Shown: piece after piece, positions 30,693 through 40,422 of the stretch
Layout of the letters: each line of letters starts with the position of its first letter
How positions within the stretch are numbered: position 1 is the stretch's first letter
Source of the DNA: Bacteriovoracaceae bacterium
GTDB taxonomy: Bacteria > Bdellovibrionota > Bacteriovoracia > Bacteriovoracales > Bacteriovoracaceae
Direction of reading: 5' to 3'
Assembly: GCA_013141065.1 (NCBI GenBank)
Contig: JABFRR010000008.1
Location: 563,464 to 627,463 of the forward strand
DNA: 64,000 bases
The notes under the pieces: model-generated
Database searches by the model: none
Seen by the model: the letters and a program-made list of their open reading frames with translations, nothing else
Told to the model about the DNA's origin: nothing
Position numbers and translations under genes: made by a program

Positions 30693-32499
30693 ATACTTAA
30701 AGGTTAAGCTTTTAATTTTAATTCTGGGTTTACTATTTTTAGTTGACGCTTATTCGTATGTTCAAAATAGAACAAGTAACGACAGCCTTGTCCGTTGGGC
30801 TAGTAATATTTCAACCATAGATATTTTTTTAAATCCCGACAATTCACAAGGTTTTTCTACTTTTTCAGTTGATACGATTGTATCGAGTTCAGTAAGCCAA
30901 TGGGATGGAAAATCTCGACTGAGCCTAAGAAAGAATACGACCGCTGGCACTAATCAACTTGGATTGAATGAAATATATTTCTCCAATGATTCTTCTATTT
31001 TCAACGGATCTCTCATCGTGGGCCTTACTCAAGTTGTTTACACCAATAATTCAGGAGAGATCATAGAAGCAGATATTCTTCTCAATGATCAAATTAGTTT
31101 TTCCAACAATGTGACTGATAAGTACTACCTCGGCAATGTATTAACTCATGAAATGGGACATTTCCTTGGACTTGGTCATAGCCAGGTTATCGGCGCTTCA
31201 ATGTTTTTTATGTTGACCCGTGGACAAAGTCTTGTTGCAGACGATGATGAAGCTGGATTATATGCAATATATCCCAATGGAAATACTTTAAAAGGAAGCC
31301 TGAGTGGCAAAATTATTGGTGGAAATTCAAAAGCCGCAGTTTTTGGCGCTCATGTTCAGGCGATATCTCAATCAACGGGTAAAGTAGCTGGAGCAAATAT
31401 TAGTGAAATTAATGGAAGTTTTGTGATTGATGGATTGGATAAAAATGACCAATATTTTATTTATACTTCTCCATCTGCTTCGGTAGGTCTACCTGCAAAA
31501 TACAGTAATGCTAAATTTGATTTTTGTAATTCAGCTTCAAAGTATCGCGGGAGTTTATTTCAGGCATGTGGATCACAGGGAGAGGGCTTTCCTCAAGCTG
31601 TAAGTCTTAACTCAAATTCGTTGGACGTAGGTAATGTGACCATTAGATGCAGTATTGATGTACCAATAGATTATATTTCCAGAAAAAATTCAAACCCAGC
31701 GGAATTTGAGATTCAGCATTATAATGTTTTAAGTATAGGAAACAATTTTACAGGATATTTTTCAAACTCTGATTTACAAAATGGTCTAGCTGATCGATTC
31801 GCTATCAAGCTTGATACCTTTGATAATGTTGATTGGTCCCAACTAAGTACAACCGGGGACCTTTATTTAGAACTAAAAATTTTAAATCAGTCATTTTATT
31901 CTGCCTACAAGCCTAGGGTTGACGTTACGGCCAGTTCTGGAGCGAGTTATTCTCCAAATGCTAAGTATGAAACTGAAGCAGATGGTTGGTTAAATCTCGA
32001 AACGACGTTGCGCTTACCAATTAATAGAGATGATTCGTCGGATAATAATTTTGAGATAACTGTGACACCAGAGTCTATGGATTTTCCTAATTTCCCAGTA
32101 GGACTACCTGAATCAAAAAGTGACTATTTTCCGTCATCAAGCGACATTGGTGAAACACTATATTTTTATTTGGCCACTGCGTCCTTGGTAAAAGATAATG
32201 GAAATGGGACATACACTAAGATTTCTTCAAAGAGTGAGCAGTCTACTGATAATTCACTATGTCCTGATGCTGCTAATACTTATTCGTTAAGTGATTATAG
32301 TGTGAAGGGGAGTGTGTCAGGATCATCACGTGGAAATAAAGATAATTTTTTAGCTTGTGGTACTGTTGACTTTAATGGTGGCCGAGGAGGCGGACCAGGT
32401 GGATTTTTTATCGGTTTAATCTCAGGCCTTTTGGCGCTTAGTCTTTTAAGTTCAATCTTTAAACATATTAAGTCAAAACAATATAGCAAGTTAGCTTAA
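30688..32499 (+). CDS. Matrixin-like zinc metalloprotease with Gly-rich C-terminal TM anchor
   Basis: HEMGHFLGLGH motif; C-terminus GGRGGGPGGFFIGLISGLLALSLLSSIFKHIKSKQ; start uncertain (ORF track gives 30652 inside previous gene; ATT near 30688 is an alternative). Confidence 0.7.
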   Translation: MKYLKVKLLILILGLLFLVDAYSYVQNRTSNDSLVRWASNISTIDIFLNPDNSQGFSTFSVDTIVSSSVSQWDGKSRLSLRKNTTAGTNQLGLNEIYFSNDSSIFNGSLIVGLTQVVYTNNSGEIIEADILLNDQISFSNNVTDKYYLGNVLTHEMGHFLGLGHSQVIGASMFFMLTRGQSLVADDDEAGLYAIYPNGNTLKGSLSGKIIGGNSKAAVFGAHVQAISQSTGKVAGANISEINGSFVIDGLDKNDQYFIYTSPSASVGLPAKYSNAKFDFCNSASKYRGSLFQACGSQGEGFPQAVSLNSNSLDVGNVTIRCSIDVPIDYISRKNSNPAEFEIQHYNVLSIGNNFTGYFSNSDLQNGLADRFAIKLDTFDNVDWSQLSTTGDLYLELKILNQSFYSAYKPRVDVTASSGASYSPNAKYETEADGWLNLETTLRLPINRDDSSDNNFEITVTPESMDFPNFPVGLPESKSDYFPSSSDIGETLYFYLATASLVKDNGNGTYTKISSKSEQSTDNSLCPDAANTYSLSDYSVKGSVSGSSRGNKDNFLACGTVDFNGGRGGGPGGFFIGLISGLLALSLLSSIFKHIKSKQYSKLA

Positions 32500-32540
32500 G
32501 CTGAATTATACTTTCAAGTGTAATATTAGCAGAGGCTGAC

Positions 32541-33017
32541 ATGAAAATTATTTTAATACCTTTTATTTTGTTTCAACTTTTTATACCAGTTTTTGGTCAA
32601 GATCTTCTTAAAGAAAGAATCAGAAAATTAAGTAATAACAAAACATCAATATACGTTGAAAAAGGAATTTTTCACAACGGTGGTGTGAAGCTTCAATCTA
32701 CACTTAAGTCGCTGAGGCAGTCTTATAATCCTAAACAGGGTTTTGAGAGAATAGTAATAGATTTTACTACGAATGAAGTACCAAAAATTTATGGACATAT
32801 TTCTAGTGACGAGAAAAAAATGTATCTCGATATTTTCGAAACGAACTTGGCTAAAGATTTTAGCTCACCTTCGAATACCCGTTTTGTTGAAAAAATCAAT
32901 TTTTTTCCTATTGAATCGAATCATCTTTCTCTTGATTTAAAATTGAAGAATAAAGTGATTGCAGATATTTTCACTTTGGAAAATCCTGGCAGATTGGTTA
33001 TCGATTTTAAAAATTAA
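32541..33017 (+). CDS. Secreted AMIN-domain-like protein
   Basis: Signal peptide and beta-rich FERIVIDF...PGRLVIDFKN pattern. Confidence 0.5.
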   Translation: MKIILIPFILFQLFIPVFGQDLLKERIRKLSNNKTSIYVEKGIFHNGGVKLQSTLKSLRQSYNPKQGFERIVIDFTTNEVPKIYGHISSDEKKMYLDIFETNLAKDFSSPSNTRFVEKINFFPIESNHLSLDLKLKNKVIADIFTLENPGRLVIDFKN

Positions 33018-33043
33018 TTAGTTAAATTTCCCGGAGTATACTC

Positions 33044-35578
33044 ATGACAGATTTAGATACTGATTTCCAAGTTAAATTAAAACCAGCAAGTAGCAAAGAT
33101 GATTTACCAAAGCTACCAGAAATAGTGGTCATTATCCCAATAATGAACAGTCCTATTTTTCCTGGAATGATCGCTCCCATTATCCTAAGTGAAGAGAAGT
33201 TTACTCAGGAGTTAGATGAATCCCTATTGAAAAGTGGATACGTGGCGCTCAATCTTGTTAAAAATGACTTAAAAGACGAAGAGGGGTCAATCATCCCTGA
33301 AGAAGATATTGATTTTGATAAAAAAGAAATAAAATCAGGCGACATCTACAAAGTTGGAGTCCTCTGTAAGGTTGTTAAAAAGTTAAAGCTCCCAGATGGT
33401 TCAGTGAACGTATTAGTTCACGGGATGAAACGCTATAGAGCTTCTGAAATAATTTCAGAGTCTCCAACATTAAGAACTCGTATCGAAGTTTTTGATGACA
33501 TATTAGAAACAGACGAGGAGCTAGACGCTTATACTAGATCTGTTATCAATCAAGTGAAAAAACTTTCTGAAATAAACCCGTACTTTAACGAAGAAATGAA
33601 ACTGGCAATGCTTAATTCTCCTTCTCCAGGATCCCTGGCAGACTTGGTGGCTTTTGCCATTTCTTTAGACATACCGGAAGCACAAGATTTTTTAGAAACA
33701 TTAGTCGTTAAAAAAAGATTTGCGAAACTTTTAGTTTATTTAAAGCGTGAAAAAGATGTAGCAGATATTCAAAAGAAAATTTCTGATGAAGTGAATGATA
33801 AAGTTAATAAGTATCAAAGAGAATATTTTCTTCGTGAGCAACTTAAAGTCATTCGTTCTGAACTAGGTATGGAAGAAGATGAAAAGTCTCGTGACATAAA
33901 AAGAATAAAAGATGAAATTGAAAACGTTGGAATGCCAGAAGACATTCTTAAAACTGCCAAGGAAGAACTTGAACGCCTTGAGCTAATTCCAGACAGTTCT
34001 CCGGAATATAACGTCGCAAGAACTTACTTAACTTGGCTGATAGATTTACCATGGAAAAAACACACTAAAGACGATCTTGATATTTCTGCATCAAGAAAAA
34101 TTCTAGAGCGTGATCATTATGGATTAGAAAAAGCGAAAGAAAGAATTTTAGAATTCTTAGCAGTGAGAAAATTAAAACCATCTTATGATGGAACAATTCT
34201 TTGCCTTGCAGGTCCTCCAGGGGTTGGGAAAACTTCGCTAGGTAAAAGTATTGCAGCGGCTTTAGGTCGAACTTTTTATCGTTTTTCCCTTGGGGGAATG
34301 AGAGATGAAGCTGAGATTAAAGGACACAGAAGAACTTATGTCGGAGCAATGCCAGGAAAGATAATTCAAGCCCTCAAACGAGTTGAAGTTAATAATCCCG
34401 TTATAATGCTCGATGAGATTGATAAGATTGGAAAAAGTTTTCAAGGTGATCCAGCATCGGCCCTGCTTGAAGTATTGGATCCAGAACAAAATTCTACTTT
34501 TATTGATAATTATTTAGATATTCCTTTTGATTTATCAAAAGTTTTATTTATTGCCACAGCTAATTATATCAATGATATTCCAGAAGCCCTTCTTGATCGT
34601 ATGGAGGTCATTGAGCTTTCAGGGTATACACTTGAAGAAAAAGTCGCCATTACGACAAAGTGGATTATTCCAAGACAACTTAAAAAGCACGGACTCATAA
34701 AAGCAGATTTCTCTCTTAGTTTAAATGTTATCAAGAAAATTATTGCTGATTATGCTCGTGAGCCAGGTGTGCGCGTATTAGAACAACATATCGCAAAACT
34801 TTGTAGAAAAGCTGCTTTAGAGAAAGTCTCTCGTCCAAAAAGCAAAGGGAAAAAGTTTGTTCCAACAACGGATAATCTTGAATCAATGCTTGGGACACCT
34901 CGGTTCCATTCAGACTCGGCTGAAAAGAAAAATAAGCCAGGTGTTGTTACTGGGCTTGCTTGGACAGCCTACGGAGGAGAAATTCTCTTTATTGAAACTT
35001 TACCACTTAAAGGAAAAGGCTTTAAGCTTACTGGTCAGCTTGGTGGTGTTATGAATGAATCGGCGACACTTGCTTATTCGTACGTTAAGAAAATCTTACA
35101 GAATCAAATCGATGCAGATATGGCCTTAACGAATAAGACAATTAAAGCGATTAAGCCTGTAAAGAATAAAAAACCCATTGTTGCTGTTGCACAAGTTGCA
35201 AAACCGATGGCCCAAGAGCCAGAAGATTACTTAGCCTCACATGAGGTGCACCTTCATTTACCAGCTGGTGCCACACCTAAAGATGGCCCTAGTGCCGGTA
35301 TTACAATGGCGCTTGCACTTTATAGTCTTGCAACTAACCAAGCAGTGAATTCTGATATTGCAATGACCGGAGAATTGAGCTTAACAGGTAAAGTTTTGCC
35401 AGTCGGTGGAATCAAAGAAAAGGTTTTGGCGGCGAAACGAGCGGGTATTAAGAACATTATTTTGCCAAAGCAAAATGAAAAAGATCTAAAAGAAGTTCCT
35501 TTGCTTCACAGAAAAGGAATGAAGTTTTATCCGGTTGCTCATTTTGATGAAGTTTTGAAAATTGCACTTAAAAAATAG
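33044..35578 (+). CDS. lon: ATP-dependent protease Lon
   Basis: LON N-domain, GPPGVGKTSLGKSIA, catalytic PKDGPSAG. Confidence 0.97.
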   Translation: MTDLDTDFQVKLKPASSKDDLPKLPEIVVIIPIMNSPIFPGMIAPIILSEEKFTQELDESLLKSGYVALNLVKNDLKDEEGSIIPEEDIDFDKKEIKSGDIYKVGVLCKVVKKLKLPDGSVNVLVHGMKRYRASEIISESPTLRTRIEVFDDILETDEELDAYTRSVINQVKKLSEINPYFNEEMKLAMLNSPSPGSLADLVAFAISLDIPEAQDFLETLVVKKRFAKLLVYLKREKDVADIQKKISDEVNDKVNKYQREYFLREQLKVIRSELGMEEDEKSRDIKRIKDEIENVGMPEDILKTAKEELERLELIPDSSPEYNVARTYLTWLIDLPWKKHTKDDLDISASRKILERDHYGLEKAKERILEFLAVRKLKPSYDGTILCLAGPPGVGKTSLGKSIAAALGRTFYRFSLGGMRDEAEIKGHRRTYVGAMPGKIIQALKRVEVNNPVIMLDEIDKIGKSFQGDPASALLEVLDPEQNSTFIDNYLDIPFDLSKVLFIATANYINDIPEALLDRMEVIELSGYTLEEKVAITTKWIIPRQLKKHGLIKADFSLSLNVIKKIIADYAREPGVRVLEQHIAKLCRKAALEKVSRPKSKGKKFVPTTDNLESMLGTPRFHSDSAEKKNKPGVVTGLAWTAYGGEILFIETLPLKGKGFKLTGQLGGVMNESATLAYSYVKKILQNQIDADMALTNKTIKAIKPVKNKKPIVAVAQVAKPMAQEPEDYLASHEVHLHLPAGATPKDGPSAGITMALALYSLATNQAVNSDIAMTGELSLTGKVLPVGGIKEKVLAAKRAGIKNIILPKQNEKDLKEVPLLHRKGMKFYPVAHFDEVLKIALKK

Positions 35579-35588
35579 TTATTTTAGA

Positions 35589-35616
35589 AGAGGCCAGTCT
35601 CCACTGGCCTCTCTTT
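35589..35616 (+). terminator. Intrinsic terminator of lon
   Basis: AGAGGCCAGT-ctcc-ACTGGCCTCT followed by CTTTT. Confidence 0.85.
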
Positions 35617-35687
35617 TAATAAGTTCCAAAAATTTACAATTCCCCGTTTCTCGTAAATCCCTGATCGAACCTATTACTGGTCCTATC

Positions 35688-35991
35688 GGATCGATTCACT
35701 TAATAATTAAGTTTATTGGTTCAATTTAAACTCAAGAATTGATCTGAATACTTGACCAAAAGAATTATTGGCAAAAAAAAACCGCCTACATGAGGCGGTT
35801 TTTGTGATTTTAAAGATATTTTTTGAAAACTAAAACTCATCTGAATCGTATTCGCTGATTGGAGCATGCTTAATTTTTCCAGCTGCAATCTCTCTAAGTG
35901 CAGTGACGACCTCTTTGTTTTTTGACTTTACGAGAGGCTCAGCACCTTCTCTGAGTTGCTTGACTCTCTTAGTAGCAAGGTGAACAAGTTC
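35688..35991. repeat. 304-bp direct repeat, left copy
   Basis: By eye identical to 37746..38049 (offset 2058). Confidence 0.9.
35830..35991 (-). pseudogene. rpoZ: Truncated rpoZ (3' part only)
   Basis: Encodes only the C-terminal half of omega; joins the IS element at its 5' side. Confidence 0.88.
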
Positions 35992-36622
35992 CAGTTATGG
36001 TGAAATGGCCCAGTCTAGGTTGCAAAGGGCCGATCCTTGTTATCCAAAGTAGTTTTTTTACTCGATTATTCGTAACCTAAGAAGGGTAAACCCGACTTAC
36101 TTACTTGGTAGTATTCTATCGTGTGCTTCTATCCCGGATAACAAGACGCTCACCGAAATGAACTCTTACCGAAAAGTATCAGAACCCACACACGAAACTA
36201 CTTCTTCATCTAACAAGTTTTCTTAAGTAACATCTCGTAAAATATTTTTTAATCTTAAATTTTTTCTTCATTTTTTTAAATTTATTTTTAGCAACATTAG
36301 TATTGTAAAAAATTCTATTCAGTTATTCGTAACCCAGCTAAAAATATTAATATTTTAAAAGCTGCTTACATTTTGATTATCAAAGCGCCCATTAACCTCA
36401 CAACGCAGGTATCTCAGGATTTTTTCAACTAACAATAACTGTTTTTCAACTTCAGCATCCTATGGTTAAACATGACCGTTAATGACAGACTTAAGTCTAT
36501 TTATTTCAAAAAAAATCAGAATCAACAAAGACCACTTTCTCCTCTTGATCTTGAGAGCAACTCGCCCGTAGGGGGAGGCCAGAGAGGCCTCATTGCTCTA
36601 AGAAAAACAGGATGTTTTTATA

Positions 36623-37156
36623 TTACTTTTTATACTGCCTCTCTTCGACAATAACATTATAACAAATTCTCGATAAACGATGTGCTAATGCTACTGTCGC
36701 CTTATTCATTCCTCTTTTATTTTTTAATTTGAATGCCCATCGACGAATCGGCTCTTGGCTATTTTCATTGGAGAAAATCAATATCGATCTCGCTCCATGA
36801 ATTAAATATTTTCTGGCCAAATCTTGCCCGGCCTTCGTAATAGCGCCTCTTCGAACTTTGTCTCCTGATGAACTTTCACTTGGAACTAATCCTAAATAAC
36901 TTGCAAAAGATTTTGCATTGGGAAATCTGCTAAAATCATCGCCAATAGCAAGGAGTGCCGCTGTCGTCATAAGCCCAACTCCAGGAATACTTTGTAAATA
37001 AACGGCACGTGGGTCTCCCGCAAGAAGAATTTTTAAACTCTCTTCAACATCCTTTTCTTTGGCCGCTAATCTTCTTGATTCAAAAACCATATCGGTTAAT
37101 TTTTGTTTCAAAATATCAAAGTCAAGCTGCTCTAATTTACCAGCTATTTCATCCCA
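36623..37156 (-). CDS. IS110-family recombinase, C-terminal part (frame 2)
   Basis: IPGVGLMTTAALLAIGDDFSRFPNAKSFASYLGLVPSESSSG; serine-containing transposase_20-like domain; readable in frame upstream to WDEIAGKLEQLDFDILKQKL. Confidence 0.85.
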   Translation of the reverse strand, partial: WDEIAGKLEQLDFDILKQKLTDMVFESRRLAAKEKDVEESLKILLAGDPRAVYLQSIPGVGLMTTAALLAIGDDFSRFPNAKSFASYLGLVPSESSSGDKVRRGAITKAGQDLARKYLIHGARSILIFSNENSQEPIRRWAFKLKNKRGMNKATVALAHRLSRICYNVIVEERQYKK

Positions 37157-37623
37157 AAATTTTCCGCACCTGCATTTATTGTTATTCCATATTCTCTCAA
37201 AATCCCGCGAGTATGATTTGTGGCGCTAACTCTTGATTGAACATATTGCTCTCTAATCCGAAGTAGCGATTTTAATCTTCGAGCGCCAATGCCTTTGTGA
37301 TAAACCTCTGGAATAAAATTAACTTTTAAGCACTCTGCGAGTGCCTCAGCGTCTTTTATATCGGTTTTCTTTCCACCGATACCAATGCCTCGAAATTTAT
37401 TTGGATTGATTATTTTGACATTGATCCCAGCTGTTTTTAATTGATCGACAACATGATTTACTCCACAACTTGCCTCAATTCCAACAAGCAAATTTTTACG
37501 ATTAACCAATTCTTTTACTAGGTTTTCAGAAAGAACGGTTTTTACATCTTTTTTTCCATCAGGAAAAATAAAACAAATTGTTGAAGTTCTTTTATGATAA
37601 TCAATTCCGGTGTAAACTAACAT
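37144..37623 (-). CDS. IS110-family recombinase, N-terminal RuvC-like part (frame 1)
   Basis: YTGIDYHKRTSTICF...GIEASCG...KTDIKDAEALAECL. Confidence 0.9.
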   Translation of the reverse strand: MLVYTGIDYHKRTSTICFIFPDGKKDVKTVLSENLVKELVNRKNLLVGIEASCGVNHVVDQLKTAGINVKIINPNKFRGIGIGGKKTDIKDAEALAECLKVNFIPEVYHKGIGARRLKSLLRIREQYVQSRVSATNHTRGILREYGITINAGAENFGMK

Positions 37624-37745
37624 TGGCCCTCCCTAGGCATTGTAGGAGATTATTCTCGCTACGCTTTTTTATAGTTTTATAGAAAACTATTTGGGATCAA
37701 CTCCCGTTCGCCTAGGGTAAAAAGGGCCATTTCACCATACTTCCA

Positions 37746-38049
37746 GGATCGATTCACTTAATAATTAAGTTTATTGGTTCAATTTAAACTCAAGAATTGA
37801 TCTGAATACTTGACCAAAAGAATTATTGGCAAAAAAAAACCGCCTACATGAGGCGGTTTTTGTGATTTTAAAGATATTTTTTGAAAACTAAAACTCATCT
37901 GAATCGTATTCGCTGATTGGAGCATGCTTAATTTTTCCAGCTGCAATCTCTCTAAGTGCAGTGACGACCTCTTTGTTTTTTGACTTTACGAGAGGCTCAG
38001 CACCTTCTCTGAGTTGCTTGACTCTCTTAGTAGCAAGGTGAACAAGTTC
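37746..38049. repeat. 304-bp direct repeat, right copy
   Basis: Identical by eye to 35688..35991; includes the rpoZ terminator and 3' half of rpoZ. Confidence 0.9.
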
Positions 38050-38100
38050 ATACCTGTTTTCGACTTTTTCTAAGCAATCTTCAATTGTAATTCTTGCCAT
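37888..38100 (-). CDS. rpoZ: RNA polymerase omega subunit (intact copy)
   Basis: [30 protein letters not shown]; start taken at the internal ATG (38100). Confidence 0.92.
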   Translation of the reverse strand: MARITIEDCLEKVENRYELVHLATKRVKQLREGAEPLVKSKNKEVVTALREIAAGKIKHAPISEYDSDEF

Positions 38101-38202
38101 GGATGATCCCCTGATGCTCTTAATAAAGGAGCTAAAATACATTTACGAACTTTAGGTTATAGTCAAAAAGAAGATTTTTGTCAAAATTCAATCAATCAAA
38201 TT

Positions 38203-40032
38203 TTAGCTTTCGAGTCTTTCATACAAAGCGTCAATCTCTTTGTCGTATATTTTGAGTATAACTTTTTTCTTCAGCTTCAAAGAGGGGGTAATTTGGCCAT
38301 TTTCAACGGTAAAATCATTCGCTGCAATAAAAAACCCTTTTATTGACTCAAAGCTAGCAAGATCTTCATTCACACTTTGTATTTCCTTTTCCACAATATC
38401 AAAAACTTTTCTATTTTTTGAAAGCTCCTCATAATCAGGACTACCGCTGATACCTAATTCTTCAAGCTCGTCCATAAATGCGTCACGGTCTAGGCTAATA
38501 ATGGCAATTAAAAACTTTCTTTTATCACCGACGATCATTGCATTGGAAATATGTTTTTTTAATTTTAATAAGTTTTCTATTTTTTGAGGAGCGACGTTTT
38601 TACCCGCACTTGTAATAATAATATCTTTTTTTCTATCGGTTATTTTTATATATCCATCTGTCGTTAATTCGCCAATGTCTCCAGTTAAAAACCATCCGTC
38701 TTTAAAAGCCTCTTTTGTTGCCACATCATTCTTATAATATGAAGAAAAGAGTGCTTCTGTTTTAAGCATAATCTCTCCATCTTCGGCAAATTTAATTTGA
38801 ACGTCTCCTAAAGGTAAGCCAATAGCTCCAGGAATTTGCCTGACAGGTGGATTTAATACACACGGAGCAACTGTTTCGGTGAGCCCGTACCCCTCTAAAA
38901 TTGTTAAATTTGCATTTTGTAAAAAGGTCATTATTTCAGGGGACAGAGGTGCTCCACCTGAAACAAGAAAACGAATCTTTCCACCAAAACGATTGTAAAT
39001 TTTTTCAAAGACGATCTTATAAGCAAGATTTTTTTGAAGAATTTCTAAGGTGCTAGGTGATTTGTCATGATTAATTTTATCAAAGTATTTTTTTGAAGCA
39101 TCAAGTGCCCATTCAAATACAACTTTTTTTAATTCAGATTCCTTTTGTATGTTTTCTAAGATTTTAGAATAAACCTTTTCAAATATTCTAGGTACAGCCA
39201 ATAAGACAGTAGGTTTTGCAATTTGCATATTGTCGACCACTTTATCAATTGATTCTGCAAACACACACTCAAGTTCAAAAATTAAGTTCAACATAGAATC
39301 ACATCGACCAAAAACATGCGACAAAGGAAGGAAAGTAAGAGTTCTGTCGCTAGGAAGTATGTTTGTCTTAAGTGATGCATGTACATTTTTCAACATAGCT
39401 ACAAAGGCTTTTTGGGTAATGACTGCACCTTTTGGGTCACCTGTTGTTCCAGATGTATAAATGATTGAAGCGATATCTAATGGATCACTCGATTCAACGG
39501 TGTCATGAAAAACTGAAGGTGAATTATTCATTTCTTCAACTCCATTGTTAACAAAATCTTGATAACTTAAAAAAATAATATTTTTTGAAAGTTTTCTTTG
39601 TGAATCTTCTGATATCTCTTTGAGACTTATTATATATTTCAAGTGAGTTAATTTATCCTGAATTTCTAAGATTTTTTGAAATTGAGCTTCTTGCTCTAAA
39701 AGCAAAATTTTAGTTTCACTATGATTGAGGATGTATTCAACTTCATGTGAAAGATAAGTTGGATAAATGGGAGTGACGACTGCTCGAGCACAAATTGAGG
39801 CTAAATCAAAAAAATGCCACTCTTTACTTGTTTGGGCGAGGATGGCTACTCGATCTTGCGCTTGAATATTAAGTTTCACGAGTCCATAAAAATAATTTTT
39901 TACCTTACTTAGGTATTCCTCATTATTGATAAATAACAATTCACCATGATCAATCCAACCGATCGCTTTACGATTAGGTGATTTCGAGACTTTTCTTACA
40001 AACAATTTAGAAAGTGTTGATTCGTTTATCAT
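38203..40032 (-). CDS. Long-chain acyl-CoA synthetase (AMP-binding)
   Basis: IIYTSGTTGDPKGAV, YGLTET, GWFLTGDIGELT; start placed near MINESTLSKLF rather than the longest ORF start. Confidence 0.88.
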   Translation of the reverse strand: MINESTLSKLFVRKVSKSPNRKAIGWIDHGELLFINNEEYLSKVKNYFYGLVKLNIQAQDRVAILAQTSKEWHFFDLASICARAVVTPIYPTYLSHEVEYILNHSETKILLLEQEAQFQKILEIQDKLTHLKYIISLKEISEDSQRKLSKNIIFLSYQDFVNNGVEEMNNSPSVFHDTVESSDPLDIASIIYTSGTTGDPKGAVITQKAFVAMLKNVHASLKTNILPSDRTLTFLPLSHVFGRCDSMLNLIFELECVFAESIDKVVDNMQIAKPTVLLAVPRIFEKVYSKILENIQKESELKKVVFEWALDASKKYFDKINHDKSPSTLEILQKNLAYKIVFEKIYNRFGGKIRFLVSGGAPLSPEIMTFLQNANLTILEGYGLTETVAPCVLNPPVRQIPGAIGLPLGDVQIKFAEDGEIMLKTEALFSSYYKNDVATKEAFKDGWFLTGDIGELTTDGYIKITDRKKDIIITSAGKNVAPQKIENLLKLKKHISNAMIVGDKRKFLIAIISLDRDAFMDELEELGISGSPDYEELSKNRKVFDIVEKEIQSVNEDLASFESIKGFFIAANDFTVENGQITPSLKLKKKVILKIYDKEIDALYERLES

Positions 40033-40139
40033 AATTTGACCCAGCAATAAAAAATACTGATTAAATTTCAGTACTTTAAGTAGAAAACATTTAATCACTA
40101 ATTGCAATACGTATGTCTTACATATTAGGAGAGTTATCT

Positions 40140-40388
40140 ATGCAAGAATTAGTTCTAATTTTAAGTCGATGCAAAGCTCTTAGGCAAAGTCACAAAACAC
40201 AAAAGAAATTTTATCGTTTTCATTTTAAAGGGTTTTATAGTGGACTAAAAATCAAGGAAATATGGATTCATTCCGGCGAAGAAATTCAGTTAGAAATTGG
40301 AGAAGACTATTTAATTTGGGTTAAACCCAATTTAATCAAAGATGCAGTATTAGATGTGAGATTAATAAAATTTAAAAAGATTACCTAA
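40140..40388 (+). CDS. Small hypothetical protein
   Basis: ATG with upstream AGGAG; 82 aa. Confidence 0.5.
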   Translation: MQELVLILSRCKALRQSHKTQKKFYRFHFKGFYSGLKIKEIWIHSGEEIQLEIGEDYLIWVKPNLIKDAVLDVRLIKFKKIT

Positions 40389-40422
40389 ACAGGATTTATG
40401 CTACAATGTGCTCTGGAGGTTT

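Larger units (their letters stand above)
35992..37745 (-). mobile_element. IS110 family, IS1111-like element
   Basis: DEDD/PF02371-type recombinase in two ORFs; perfect 16-bp subterminal inverted repeats TATGGTGAAATGGCCC (35996..36011) and GGGCCATTTCACCATA (37724..37739). Confidence 0.85.

Noticed and set aside
36472-36654. 60-aa ORF in the IS non-coding region
   Set aside because: Low-quality ORF overlapping the recombinase 3' end; the region looks structural rather than coding.
37837-37866. Hairpin AACCGCC-tacatga-GGCGGTT as a possible mobile-element end
   Set aside because: It is the rpoZ intrinsic terminator (T-run on the appropriate strand) and is duplicated only because it lies within the 304-bp repeat.
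36000-38200. Considered a composite transposon or defence island at the IS110 site
   Set aside because: Only a single recombinase gene and no cargo were found; the duplication explains the structure.
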